DNA of 64,000 nucleotides from Variovorax boronicumulans. GTDB lineage: Bacteria; Pseudomonadota; Gammaproteobacteria; Burkholderiales; Burkholderiaceae_C. Below the pieces are notes generated by a model, which was given only the letters and a program-made list of their open reading frames with translations, did no database searches and was not told the DNA's origin. Position 1 is the stretch's first letter, and each line of letters opens with the position of its first letter. The stretch covers positions 59,248 through 123,247 of the forward strand of contig NZ_JAUSSG010000014.1 in the NCBI RefSeq assembly GCF_030812215.1. Direction: 5' to 3'. Positions 47,004 to 55,550 of this stretch are shown in pieces. A program made the translations under genes and the position numbers.

Positions 47004-49115
47004 CTACGCCTCCTGCTCTCCATGGCGCGGTGCCGCCGCGAGCGGGCGCAGCGGAGACGGGAGCCAACGCGTGCCCTCCAGCCGGCGGGCGCAATGCGCC
47101 GCGGCCTCGGCCTTCTTCATCGTCGCCACAAGTGGCGTGCCGTGCTCGCCGGTCGCCTCCTGCACTGCTTCGAGCGCCTTCGCTTTGCTGACATGGTCGA
47201 GGTAGTTCGCGGCGGTCGGCAACCACCAGTCCGCCATGTCGAGGCCCAGCGCCTCGGCGATGGCGTCGCTCTGGTCGGCCGTGCGTTCGCGCGAAACGAC
47301 CGCGTCGATGCTGCGGGCGGTGCAGTACGCCAGCAGATCGAGCAGCACATCGCGCGGCTGCGCGAGCAGCCAGCGGAACAGGACCTCGGGATCGCCGGGG
47401 AGGCGCTCGCCCCATTCGGTCGCGGCCCGCACGAGCAGCGCACCGGCCGGAGACGCCTCGTAGCCGGTGGCCGACTGCGCGAGGCTGTAGTCGCTGGTCA
47501 CATGCACATGGACCTTCACCACATCGTTGCCGCGTCCGTACTGGCCGAACACCGTCTCTGCCATCCGGTGAACCAGCGTCGCCAGCGCCACATGCGGCTC
47601 CTGCATCAGCGCGGCCTGCAGCGCGGCAGTGCGATGCGCGGTGAGATCGCGCATCAGCTTCTCGCTGAACGCAGCGCGCGCTCTCGCGGTGCCCGCGCCC
47701 GCCTCGTCGCCATCGCCCGCCATTCCCGGCCCGCCCTCGCCCTCCGGATCGCCGGCCCCCGAACCGCAGCGGTGGTCCCCCGGCCGTGTCAGCCCCCGGG
47801 TCGCCACCACTTCTCCGCGATGGTCGATGCGCAGCAACGCCCCGGTGCATGCCATCTGCTCGGGCGTCCACGCCAGCAGCGCGGCATGCGCCGCGTCGAT
47901 CCGGTCGTCCAGATCGTCGAGCGCGCTCGACAACCGCTGCGCCTCGGCCTCGACATCGACCTCCTCCTGGGCGTCCACCGCGTCGGGATCGTCGCCCTGC
48001 GCTTCCAGCGTCTCGAGGGCTTCGGCCAGCCGGTCGCGCTCGGCGTCCATGGCCGCCAACGCCGCCGCCTCCTCGGGCGTCATCGCGCGCCGCTGCTGCG
48101 ATGCCTGTCCATAGCGGTGCAGCGCGAGGCCGTCCCCCTCCGTCACGCAATCCGCCCATGCCCAACCTTCCGCACGCACCTCCTCGGCCAGCGCGCGCAG
48201 CTTTTCCATGGCCAGGACCTGCAGCAGCACCGGATCGTCCAGGTACACGCCATCATCATCGTCGTCCTCGGCGAAGAGGTCGCGCCGCACCGCGCCGCCA
48301 CGCGCCTCGTAGGCCGCCAGACCCACGAAGCGCGCGAGCCGGCTGCCGCCCGCACAGGATTCCTCTGTGAGCTTGCGGCGCAGCGCCCATGCGCTGCGTT
48401 CGTACACCGGGAGGCCATCCCAGACCGCCTCCTGCGCAGCATGGTCGTCGGTCAGCGCCAGCGCCTGCAACTCCTCCGGCCCGATCTCGTCGGCGCGGTA
48501 CATCGCCAGAAAACGGGACGCGAGACGCGCCAGCCGGAGCCTGCGCTCCACGGTCAGCGGCGCCACCCCGAAGCGGCCAGCCACCTGCGCCACCGAGAGC
48601 CCGCCGTCGATCAGGGTGCGGAACGCCTCCATCTCGTCGGCCGGATGCATCGCCTCCCGCCCCGAGTTTTCCGCGAGGGAGATTTCCACCGCGCGCGCAG
48701 AAGCAAAGCATCGGCATTCCACCGCCTGCGCGGCATCCATCCGCCCCTCGGCGACGAGAAGCTGCATCGCCCGCAGGCGCCGCCCGCCCGCCACCACCGC
48801 ATACCGTCCATCCGGCAGCGCCACCACCGCGAGCCGCTGCAGCAGCCCCTGCGATTCGATCAGCGCCGCCAGCTCGGCAATGCCGTCGTCGCGCTGCACC
48901 CGGCGCACGTTCGCCTCGCCCAGCACCAGCCGCTCCAGCGGCACCAGCAGGTCGTACGGCGCGGCGTCCGCCTCCCCGGTCGCGCGCGCGTCCGCGGCCG
49001 CTGCCACCCGTTCGCCGCCCCGCCCCTTTGCCGAAGCGGCCTTGCGCCGGCGAGCGCCGCCCTTGCCCGTCGCAGGGGCCACGTCATTCGCATCAATCGT
49101 CGTTGTCGCAGTCAT
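47004..49115 (-). CDS. Large ParB/RepB-family DNA-binding protein
   Basis: This is a 703-residue protein from the ATG at 49115, which has an AAAGGAA ribosome site; in-frame ATGs at 49121 and 49133 would add a few residues. The ParB nuclease-like domain includes LIESQGLLQRLAVVALPDGR and GGRRLRAMQLL, then ISLAENSGREAMHPADEMEA. A helix-turn-helix follows (GLSVAQVAGRFGVAPLTVER). The rest is acidic and has a Gly/Glu linker (about 440-470) and a C-terminal helical domain (about 490-690) not found in chromosomal ParB. This type is common on integrative elements and plasmids. No parA partner is adjacent. Confidence 0.85.
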   Translation of the reverse strand: MTATTTIDANDVAPATGKGGARRRKAASAKGRGGERVAAAADARATGEADAAPYDLLVPLERLVLGEANVRRVQRDDGIAELAALIESQGLLQRLAVVALPDGRYAVVAGGRRLRAMQLLVAEGRMDAAQAVECRCFASARAVEISLAENSGREAMHPADEMEAFRTLIDGGLSVAQVAGRFGVAPLTVERRLRLARLASRFLAMYRADEIGPEELQALALTDDHAAQEAVWDGLPVYERSAWALRRKLTEESCAGGSRLARFVGLAAYEARGGAVRRDLFAEDDDDDGVYLDDPVLLQVLAMEKLRALAEEVRAEGWAWADCVTEGDGLALHRYGQASQQRRAMTPEEAAALAAMDAERDRLAEALETLEAQGDDPDAVDAQEEVDVEAEAQRLSSALDDLDDRIDAAHAALLAWTPEQMACTGALLRIDHRGEVVATRGLTRPGDHRCGSGAGDPEGEGGPGMAGDGDEAGAGTARARAAFSEKLMRDLTAHRTAALQAALMQEPHVALATLVHRMAETVFGQYGRGNDVVKVHVHVTSDYSLAQSATGYEASPAGALLVRAATEWGERLPGDPEVLFRWLLAQPRDVLLDLLAYCTARSIDAVVSRERTADQSDAIAEALGLDMADWWLPTAANYLDHVSKAKALEAVQEATGEHGTPLVATMKKAEAAAHCARRLEGTRWLPSPLRPLAAAPRHGEQEA

Positions 49116-50105
49116 TTGCATTTCCTTTGTCATGAAGTTGAAGAAAAAGAAGAAAGAAAGGACAAAGAGCCCTGCCGGATTCCTAGATTCGGAGCCCCTC
49201 GTGAAAGGGTTCCGGATCGCATCGGCCGCGCATCAGCCGCCGGCCGCCGTCTTCCTGAGTTCTTCGCCCGGTGACCGCAGGCGCGCGCGGGGACGGGGGA
49301 GCAAGGGGGAAGCCTTCGTAACGCGCATGCGTTATGAACACCCCCTTGCAGGCGCAGCCGGTCCCGCGGCGCCGCGCGCGCAACGTCACCGACAAGGTGA
49401 AGGACTCAGGAAGACGGCACCCGCCTGCAGCGTCCTCGAAGGCGCACCGGAACCGCCGCGCGGCGAGCGCCCTCACCTGCCGCAGGCAGGTCTGATCAGT
49501 GGAAGTCCGGGAAAGGGGCGAAGCCCCTGCGCCAGGGATGCGCAAGGGGGCCGCAGGCCCTCCCCGCAGGGGATGAGCGCGAAGGCGCGAACCTGGAGCA
49601 GCCCGACACCGGCAACGCCGGTGGGGCGCCCGAACGAACGGGCCACCGCTGGGATCATTTCGATCTGTTCAACGCCGGGATCGTGAAGCTGCCCGCGCGG
49701 AACGACATCACGGCGCCGATGGCAATTCGCGGCGAGCGCATCGCCGAACGCATCGGAGCCAAGGAAAAAAGCGGATCGAGCCGGCCCGGACCATCGACGC
49801 GCTGGGCGCAATGCCGCATGAAACGGCCTGGCTTGGGCCGACGGCAGAAGAAGCCATGCCCTGGCTGCGCCTGAATTCGCTGCGTTCTTTCCGATGTGCT
49901 TCGATCAGCCTGCCGTCATGGGAGCGATGGACGACCTTGCGCAAAAGCCGCGACGCCGTTCACCTTCCCCGGAACCCGGCGAGCCCGCTGGAGGGAACCG
50001 CGCGACGCACGGCGCGGACCCCGCCGATCATCGCCATGGCCTCCTGCCCGGCAGCGCTATATGCTGTTCCGCATTCCATTCACAGCAAGGTGAGAGAGAG
50101 AAAAG
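49116..50105. other. Gene-poor stretch upstream of the ParB-like gene
   Basis: About 990 bases without a convincing gene on either strand. The part 49480-49600 is rich in short GC hairpins (for example GGGCCGCAGGCCC and CCCCGCAGGGG). Several open frames exist but with shadow-like Arg/Pro/Ala composition. The last 60 bases before 50106 include the AAGGTGAGAGAG ribosome site of the DUF4062 gene. It may hold promoters or decayed genes. Confidence 0.5.
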
Positions 50106-51227
50106 ATGAAGATCTTTATCAGTTCCCTGATCCGCGGATTCGAGCCATTCCGCGACGCGGCACGATCTGCCGTGACAACGCTGCGTCACGAGCCGGTCAT
50201 GGCGGAGGATTTCGGCGCGCAGCCGAACTCGCCTCAGATCGCATGCCTTCAGGGGGTGCGGTCAGCCGACCTGGTGGTCCTGATCCTCGGCGAGCACTAC
50301 GGATCGGTGCAGGGCACCTCCGGCGTCTCACCGACGCATGAAGAATTTCTGGAAGCGCGCGACACGAAGCCGGTGCTGGCCTTCGTGCAGGAGGACATCA
50401 CGCGCGATGCGCAGCAAGCCAAGTTCGTCTCCGATGTCCAGGGCTGGCAGCAAGGCTACTTCCGGGGCGGCTTCAAGACGGCAGAAGCGCTGAAGGATCT
50501 CATCACACGCGCGATCCATGAATACCAGCTGGCGCATGCGGCAGCGCCTCTCGATGTGGCGGCACTGACGCAGTCGGCGATCCGCCTTCTCCCGAAACTT
50601 CGAAACAGCAACTCGGTCCAGTCTCCGGTCCTGAACCTGGCCATCACTGGCGGTCCGCTGCAGCGCATCCTTCGGCCTGCTGAACTCGAAGACCGAAAGC
50701 TGGTGAACGACCTTCACCAGCATGCGCTGTTCTCGGAGCCCCGCCTGTTCGACAGCACGAAGGGGATGGAGACCGATATCGACGGCGCTGCGCTCTATCT
50801 CGAACAGGTGGGCGGCACAAGAATCCAGCTCGACGAGCAAGGCCGGCTCGTGCTGCGCCTGCCGCTCGAACGGCCATCGCGGCGCAACCAGGGCTTTGGC
50901 GACAGCTTCGCCCTGATCCAGGAAACGGTCGTCCAGCAACTGACGGCTGGAATCGCCTATGCCGACTGGGCACTCGACCGGATCGACCCGACCCAGAAGC
51001 TGACGCATGTGGCCTTGGCGGCCCGCATCGATGCAAGCGAGCATCTGGGATGGCGAACGCAGGCCGAGGATGACGCCAGCCCGAACGCCGGCACGATGGG
51101 GTTCGGCAGCGGGGAAGAAAAGCCTCCTGTTGCGGTGGACAGGCCACGCGCAGCCCTGCGCTTCGACACGGCGAACCTGGCCGAAGACCTGATGGTTCCG
51201 CTCAGGCGCCAGCGAAAAAACAGATAG
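50106..51227 (+). CDS. DUF4062-domain protein
   Basis: The first about 95 residues form a DUF4062 domain: KIFISSLIRGFEPFRDAARS, GAQPNSPQIACLQGVRSADL, then VVLILGEHYGSVQ and SPTHEEFLEA. DUF4062 is a TIR/SLOG-like Rossmannoid domain seen at the N-terminus of many NTPase and immunity-type proteins (family knowledge). Here it is followed by about 275 residues with no NTPase motif, no membrane helix and no known catalytic domain. It stands alone, rightward, on a mobile-type region, converging on the PIN-like gene. ATG 50106 follows AAGGTGAGAGAGAGAAAAG. A defence role is possible but not shown. Confidence 0.75.
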   Translation: MKIFISSLIRGFEPFRDAARSAVTTLRHEPVMAEDFGAQPNSPQIACLQGVRSADLVVLILGEHYGSVQGTSGVSPTHEEFLEARDTKPVLAFVQEDITRDAQQAKFVSDVQGWQQGYFRGGFKTAEALKDLITRAIHEYQLAHAAAPLDVAALTQSAIRLLPKLRNSNSVQSPVLNLAITGGPLQRILRPAELEDRKLVNDLHQHALFSEPRLFDSTKGMETDIDGAALYLEQVGGTRIQLDEQGRLVLRLPLERPSRRNQGFGDSFALIQETVVQQLTAGIAYADWALDRIDPTQKLTHVALAARIDASEHLGWRTQAEDDASPNAGTMGFGSGEEKPPVAVDRPRAALRFDTANLAEDLMVPLRRQRKNR

Positions 51228-51238
51228 CGCGAGCACTG

Positions 51239-51253
51239 CACGGTCGCACCGTG
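51239..51253. terminator. Possible hairpin terminator between convergent genes
   Basis: CACGGT-CGC-ACCGTG forms a 6-base stem with a 3-base loop in the 39-base space between the ends of the DUF4062 gene and the leftward PIN-like gene. There is no long T-run on either side, so termination would be weak or factor-dependent. Confidence 0.35.
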
Positions 51254-51266
51254 TTCGGCCAGTCTG

Positions 51267-51869
51267 TCAGGCGGGCAGGCTGTAGCTGACGTCGTTGTCG
51301 CTGATCGAGATCAGCGCCTGCGCCTGCAGTTCATTGATCAACGCCACCAGCTCCGACTCTGGCAGCGCGTTCTGAAACAGCGCGTTGATCGTGTTCGACA
51401 ACGTTTTGACCTTGCGCGGCCTCGCCGAGCCGCGCAACTGAAGATGCGCGACGATGACGGCGATCTTCTCGCCCGGCAGCTTCGCGTTCAGCACTTTCAG
51501 CAGCGGAATCTCGCTGACATCACGCCACCGCGCGGCCAGGATCTTCTTGTCCTTCAGATGCTGGATCAGCGGGTCGAATCCGGTGTCCTTCGAGATGATG
51601 TGAAAGTACCGGCTCGCGTCCTGCAGCGACAGCTGCCCGATATAGAACGCGATATGAAAATCCAGGGCGTTCGGTCCGCTCCCCGAGATCTTGATGTACG
51701 ACGCCCGCTCGCCCATGCGCTGCAGCGCCGCGGCAGTGTCGAACGCGACCTTGACCTGTGTCGCACCGACAAACACGATCAGCCGAAAATGCTCCTCATG
51801 GAGGACGGACAGCGCCTCCGGCTGCACACTCTCGTAGTCGATGAGGACGTAGTTGACGCGCTGGCCCAT
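51267..51869 (-). CDS. PIN-like (NYN/LabA-type) domain protein
   Basis: This is a 200-residue protein starting MGQRVNYVLIDYESVQPEAL. Its N-terminal about 130 residues resemble a PIN/NYN nuclease fold: an acidic LIDYE at residues 9-13, FIVFVGATQVK-like strand, then NALDFHIAFYIGQ, and SKDTGFDPLIQHL with conserved acidic positions. The C-terminal about 65 residues are helical (SELVALINELQAQALI). ATG at 51869 lies 26 bases after the H-NS stop, so both are probably cotranscribed. Substrate is unknown; RNA is typical for this fold. Confidence 0.7.
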   Translation of the reverse strand: MGQRVNYVLIDYESVQPEALSVLHEEHFRLIVFVGATQVKVAFDTAAALQRMGERASYIKISGSGPNALDFHIAFYIGQLSLQDASRYFHIISKDTGFDPLIQHLKDKKILAARWRDVSEIPLLKVLNAKLPGEKIAVIVAHLQLRGSARPRKVKTLSNTINALFQNALPESELVALINELQAQALISISDNDVSYSLPA

Positions 51870-51894
51870 CGCTGACCGATCAGCCGCAACCGGC

Positions 51895-52233
51895 CTAGGC
51901 CGCGAAGTCGGCCAAGGTCTTGCCCGTGGCAAGACCCTCACTCAGCCAGCGCGGTTTCCGCCCGCGTGTGCCACCGACCCAGATTTCTCCGTCAGGCCCG
52001 CGATAGCGCGGCCCCGTCGCGACAACAGCGGCAGCGCGCCGCGTCGGCGCCTTGCCGCTCAGGCCAAGCGCCTTTGCGGAGATGCCGTATTCGGCGATCT
52101 TTGCGCGCATATCCTGAACGACCGCGCTGATCTCGTCGGCGCGCCGCTTTGCGGCGGCGGCCTTGAGTTGTTCGACCTGCTCTTCATGCGCCTTGATCTG
52201 CGCTTCGATGTCCGCGAGTGAGTGCGTTGCCAT
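51895..52233 (-). CDS. H-NS-family nucleoid protein
   Basis: This 112-residue H-NS-like protein has an N-terminal coiled-coil oligomerization region (LADIEAQIKAHEEQVEQLKA). The C-terminal AT-hook-like DNA-binding motif is YRGPDGEIWVGG followed by RGRKPRWL. Such proteins on mobile elements silence AT-rich foreign genes and can lessen the cost of the element. The ATG at 52233 follows an A/T-rich leader. A possible TATAGT -10 (52266-52261, minus strand) lies upstream. It heads a two-gene unit with the PIN-like gene. Confidence 0.9.
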   Translation of the reverse strand: MATHSLADIEAQIKAHEEQVEQLKAAAAKRRADEISAVVQDMRAKIAEYGISAKALGLSGKAPTRRAAAVVATGPRYRGPDGEIWVGGTRGRKPRWLSEGLATGKTLADFAA

Positions 52234-52993
52234 TGCTGATCTTGGTTTTGTGAACGAGAAACTATAAGGGCGCACTGCGACGCCACCAGACGGGAGTTAC
52301 CCCCGCGCTGGTCGCGGGCGCGCCCGGACTGCAGGCCACTCAACCGGCACGCCGCTTCCCGGCGGTCTCTCCGACTTTGCGACGGCGCCGCCTCGTCAAG
52401 CCGGCGCCGCGCAAAACCGATCGCCCCACCGCAATCCCGCATGTCCGGCGCGGCGAGGAACCGCGAGCGATGGTCAGTCCCGGTGACCGGCAGCGCGGCT
52501 CGTTGACGACGCGCGCGGCTTGGGTCCCAGACACCGGGGGTCCGAGTTGCGGGAATCGGCCGTGCCGCTTGTTGCTCACGCGCCCCACCGCCTGATGGGC
52601 ATGGCCCTGTGCACGCAAAAACGCGGCATGACGCTGCACCGCCTGGCGCATCGCCCTGTCCATCACACCGTTCATGTAACGGCATGCGGCGTGAGATGAA
52701 CGCCATGCGGGCATCGCTCCGTCGCAGGCCGCGGATTCGAAGTTCGAAAGCACGCCATCGGTTGTGCAATGGGCTCGCGGCAACGAGTTCGGGTCGGCAA
52801 GCGGCCCATGAGCGGCCTAGAGAAAGCCGCAAGGGCGCGTCGTCGTCGCGCATCGAGGTCGCTGTCCGTGATGAGCGCCGACACGGGCAGGATGAAGGGC
52901 GCGTGGACCGCGCCATCCCTGCGAAGTGTGTCGCTGATCAGGAAGCGGTCGACGCCCCCGTTCCTGTCTGACACAGGACAGATGCCGGACAAC
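52234..52993. other. Gene-poor stretch between H-NS and Rhs-associated genes
   Basis: About 760 bases hold no gene that I can support. The open frames are Arg/Pro-rich shadows. The first 60 bases probably contain the H-NS promoter. Nothing recognisable as an RNA, repeat array or attachment site was seen. Confidence 0.5.
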
Positions 52994-53512
52994 TCACAGC
53001 GGTCGACGCATCAAGCGCTCGATGTCGAATTCCGACCGAAGCGGCCCGGCGGAAGACGGCATCAACACCGAGACGGATCCGGGAGCAACACCTGCGGCCA
53101 CCACGATCTCTCCGTGTGTCATGTCCTTCAAGGCGATGCCGCTCTCGGCATAGACTTCCGCGTCTTCGAAGATCAGGCGCTCCGCCGACGCGATCCGGAA
53201 ATCCATGGGATGGACGACCCATTCAATGGCAGTCGCATCGGCGCCTTCCCGCGCGAAGCCAAGATTGAGACTGCCGATCTCCTGCCACCCACCCACGGCG
53301 GTGCAAGAAGAAGAAAGGTCGAGAATCCAGCCGCTGTCCAATATCAGCCGAAAAAGCCACGCGGCTTCGAGCGTCTGTGATTTCGGCACCCCGTAGGCCG
53401 ACACCCGGGCAGCCTCGAACGGTTTGCCGATTTGATCCGCCGAGAGGCCCTCCACCTGGAACGGCAGGACGAATCTTCCGTCGTGGAGTGCGTCAGTAAT
53501 GTAGGGTTTCAT
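52994..53512 (-). CDS. Putative immunity protein for the Rhs C-terminal toxin
   Basis: This is a 172-residue soluble protein starting MKPYITDALHDGRFVLPFQV, with strand-rich sequence (LILDSGWILDLSSSCTAVGG; RLIFEDAEVYAESGIAL). No named family is recognised. Its ATG (53512) lies inside the 3' end of the Rhs C-terminal gene (20-base overlap), the standard arrangement for an Rhs toxin tip and its immunity gene. The assignment as immunity rests on this context only. Confidence 0.62.
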   Translation of the reverse strand: MKPYITDALHDGRFVLPFQVEGLSADQIGKPFEAARVSAYGVPKSQTLEAAWLFRLILDSGWILDLSSSCTAVGGWQEIGSLNLGFAREGADATAIEWVVHPMDFRIASAERLIFEDAEVYAESGIALKDMTHGEIVVAAGVAPGSVSVLMPSSAGPLRSEFDIERLMRRPL

Positions 53513-54170
53513 GCGGTTTGGTGCCATTGGCCGGGATATCGATGCTCGAGCCGCCGGAGCTATTGCTGGGACGCCCGAAGATGCCATTGGGACCGACGAG
53601 GCTGCCTGGCGGGGCGCTGTCGCCTGGTTGCCAAGGCCGGGTACCGCCGGTCAATGCATCCAGATCTTTGCCGAAGTCCCCTGTCCCTCCATTGGCCGGG
53701 GTCAACGGCCCGCTCGTGTGCTTCTTCCCGCCCTTGCCCATTCCCGCCCTCGGATCGCTCTGATCGCCAACGATGTCCGTCGGCAACGGCGGGGTCGAGA
53801 ACATGCGGTCCTTCACCCAGTCCGTCGCACGCGCGCAGGCTCCCTTGATCCCGTCGACCCACGACGGCGGCAGGATTTTTGGCCAAGGGATGCTTGTGGG
53901 GCCTGGAGGACCGAAGTCAGGGTTGAATGGTGGCGTTGCCCCGGTCGTGCATGCGATTCCTCCTGGAACTGGGCGGCATCCCTGGAGTCCTTTGGGGTCG
54001 ACATAGCTCAATGGGTTCGAGCCGACATAGCCGAACCGATTCCATCCGCCATCGAGGCCGATCGGATCACCCTGCGTGTATCGTCCGATGGTCGGGACGT
54101 AGGTCCTGTACCCGTTGTAGAACAGCCCCGATTCCTCGTCCGCGTCTTGGCAAGCACCGAAGTACACCAA
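53493..54170 (-). CDS. Rhs C-terminal toxin tip (truncated rhs gene)
   Basis: The frame begins with the end of an Rhs core (DEESGLFYNGYRTYVPTIGR, YTQGDPIGLDGG, NPLSYVDPKG). The core lacks the thousands of bases expected upstream, so this is an orphan 'rhs-CT'. After the PKG boundary come about 155 residues of variable C-terminus. It is Pro/Gly-rich at first (GCRPVPGGIACTTGATPPFN), then a polar domain ending SIDIPANGTKPHETLHY. That domain should be the toxin; I cannot name its activity. TTG 54170 is the first possible start, and no clear ribosome site exists. It may act as a reservoir for recombination into a full rhs gene. Confidence 0.75.
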   Translation of the reverse strand: MVYFGACQDADEESGLFYNGYRTYVPTIGRYTQGDPIGLDGGWNRFGYVGSNPLSYVDPKGLQGCRPVPGGIACTTGATPPFNPDFGPPGPTSIPWPKILPPSWVDGIKGACARATDWVKDRMFSTPPLPTDIVGDQSDPRAGMGKGGKKHTSGPLTPANGGTGDFGKDLDALTGGTRPWQPGDSAPPGSLVGPNGIFGRPSNSSGGSSIDIPANGTKPHETLHY

Positions 54171-54437
54171 TTGCCAACGCGAAAAAATCGTTGGAAACGG
54201 CTAACTTCGAGATCTTTCGATTTCGCCTGCGGCATTTCCATGCGCGCGGGCACGCTGGAGCGAAGCCGGCGCGCCGCTCATCTCGCGCAGCACGTCAACG
54301 ACTGCCTGGGCGGCCAGAGAAACCACCGCAGCGCAAACGGTCCCACTGACCGCTGGCCCGGTTCCCGGCGCAGCCCGGCCGGGGCTTCGCGCGAATCCCG
54401 GCCCCAGGGCTCTCGCCCGTCTCTCGCGCCGCCGCCC
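54171..54437. other. Short non-coding gap between rhs-CT and ArdC-like gene
   Basis: About 270 bases with mixed GC: an AT-rich part at about 54176-54240 next to the cut rhs end, then GC-rich sequence. No gene or IS end was recognised. The AT-rich part could be the junction where the rhs copy was truncated. Confidence 0.4.
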
Positions 54438-55550
54438 TCAGCCCCGGGCATCCGAACCGGGTCCCGCAAGGGCCGGCATCTCCCGCGCCACGATGAACGC
54501 GAAGGCCTCCTCCGCGAGACGTGCCGCCGTGAAGATCGCCGTGCGGTCGCCGCGCAGCACCTGCAGCCACGCATCGATGTAGGCCGCGTGCCCCTCGACC
54601 GTGGCATCGACCAGTCCGCAGTGCCCCATCACGAACGCACTGCCGAGCTCGGCCACCAGTTCCTCGAACGCATAGGCGGCATCACCGAACCGCCGCCCGA
54701 AGCTGCGGTTCAGCCGATCGGGATGGCCGGTCCAGTGCACCAGCTCGTGCAGCGCGGTCGCGCATTGCGCCTCGGGACTGGTGAACTGCCGCGGCCATGG
54801 CAGCCGGATTTCGTCGAGCGCTGGCAGGTACGCCGCCTGGTCGAAGCCATGCCGGATCGTCGCATTGCAACCCCCGAGCAACCGCATCGCCCGTTCCACC
54901 GGACCCTGCAAGCCCACCGGAGAAGTGGCCCCAAGATCCACCACCTCGAGCGGCAACCCGTCGATCTGCGCCACGTTGAACAGCCAGAACGGCCGGCACA
55001 GCAGCACGCCGGCGCGGGCCCCGGCCTCCGCGGTCACGGCCTCCTCATCCGTCCCGCCTTCCGAGAGAACCTCGTCGGCATCGTCGCGGCGTTCGCGCGC
55101 CGTGCGCTCGAAGTGCGCGCACAGCACGCCACGCTCGCCCTTGCGCACCTGGGCACCGAGACTTCGCGCCTGCTTGTAGGTCAGCCACACGTTGGACGCA
55201 TACCCCCCTTCGATCGCCGCGTCCCAGAGCAGCAGCACATTTGCACCGCGGTACGGTGCTCCCGTCTTGCCGTTACGTGGCATCCCGCGCGACGCCGCCC
55301 GCGTCCAGCGTTCGCGGAACACGTGGCCGCCCTGCTCCAGCATCGCGACGATCCGGTCCGTCACGACCTGCCGCACGTCCATGCGGTCCCGGCCCTGCGC
55401 AGCGGTGCCGGGGGATTCGGCACCACACCCACCTGCTTTGGGTGAGTCCTCGGGGGGTACGGGGGGAACGCCCGTGGTTGTCGGATGGCCAGGACGATGC
55501 GGGCTGCCCGCATCGCGCGGGGTGGCGCTGGAAGTTGAATTCGCGTGCAT
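54438..55550 (-). CDS. ArdC-like antirestriction protein (DUF1738/zincin)
   Basis: This 370-residue protein starts at ATG 55550 (AAAGG upstream). The N-terminal DUF1738/ArdC-N domain has RQVVTDRIVAMLEQGGHVFR, PYRGANVLLLWDAA and WLTYKQARSLGAQVRKGERG. The C-terminal zincin metallopeptidase-like domain has HELVHWTGH (HExxH) and a downstream EELVAELGSAFV. ArdC-type proteins travel with plasmids and integrative elements and protect incoming DNA (family knowledge). An extra acidic insertion sits between the halves (DEVLSEGGTDEEAVTAEAG). The same frame stays open upstream to 55835, but that part is probably not translated. Confidence 0.87.
   Translation of the reverse strand: MHANSTSSATPRDAGSPHRPGHPTTTGVPPVPPEDSPKAGGCGAESPGTAAQGRDRMDVRQVVTDRIVAMLEQGGHVFRERWTRAASRGMPRNGKTGAPYRGANVLLLWDAAIEGGYASNVWLTYKQARSLGAQVRKGERGVLCAHFERTARERRDDADEVLSEGGTDEEAVTAEAGARAGVLLCRPFWLFNVAQIDGLPLEVVDLGATSPVGLQGPVERAMRLLGGCNATIRHGFDQAAYLPALDEIRLPWPRQFTSPEAQCATALHELVHWTGHPDRLNRSFGRRFGDAAYAFEELVAELGSAFVMGHCGLVDATVEGHAAYIDAWLQVLRGDRTAIFTAARLAEEAFAFIVAREMPALAGPGSDARG

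Noticed and set aside
46890..49274. Rightward open frame of 794 codons
   Set aside because: It is antisense to the ParB-like gene, whose domains are clear, and has low-complexity Arg/His composition.
49473..49811. Leftward frame of 112 codons in the gap before the DUF4062 gene
   Set aside because: It spans GC-hairpin-rich sequence, lacks a ribosome site and has Pro/Arg/Ala shadow composition.
53511..55445. Rightward open frame of 644 codons
   Set aside because: It is antisense to the ArdC-like gene and the Rhs tip, both with recognised motifs. The frame has no motif of its own.
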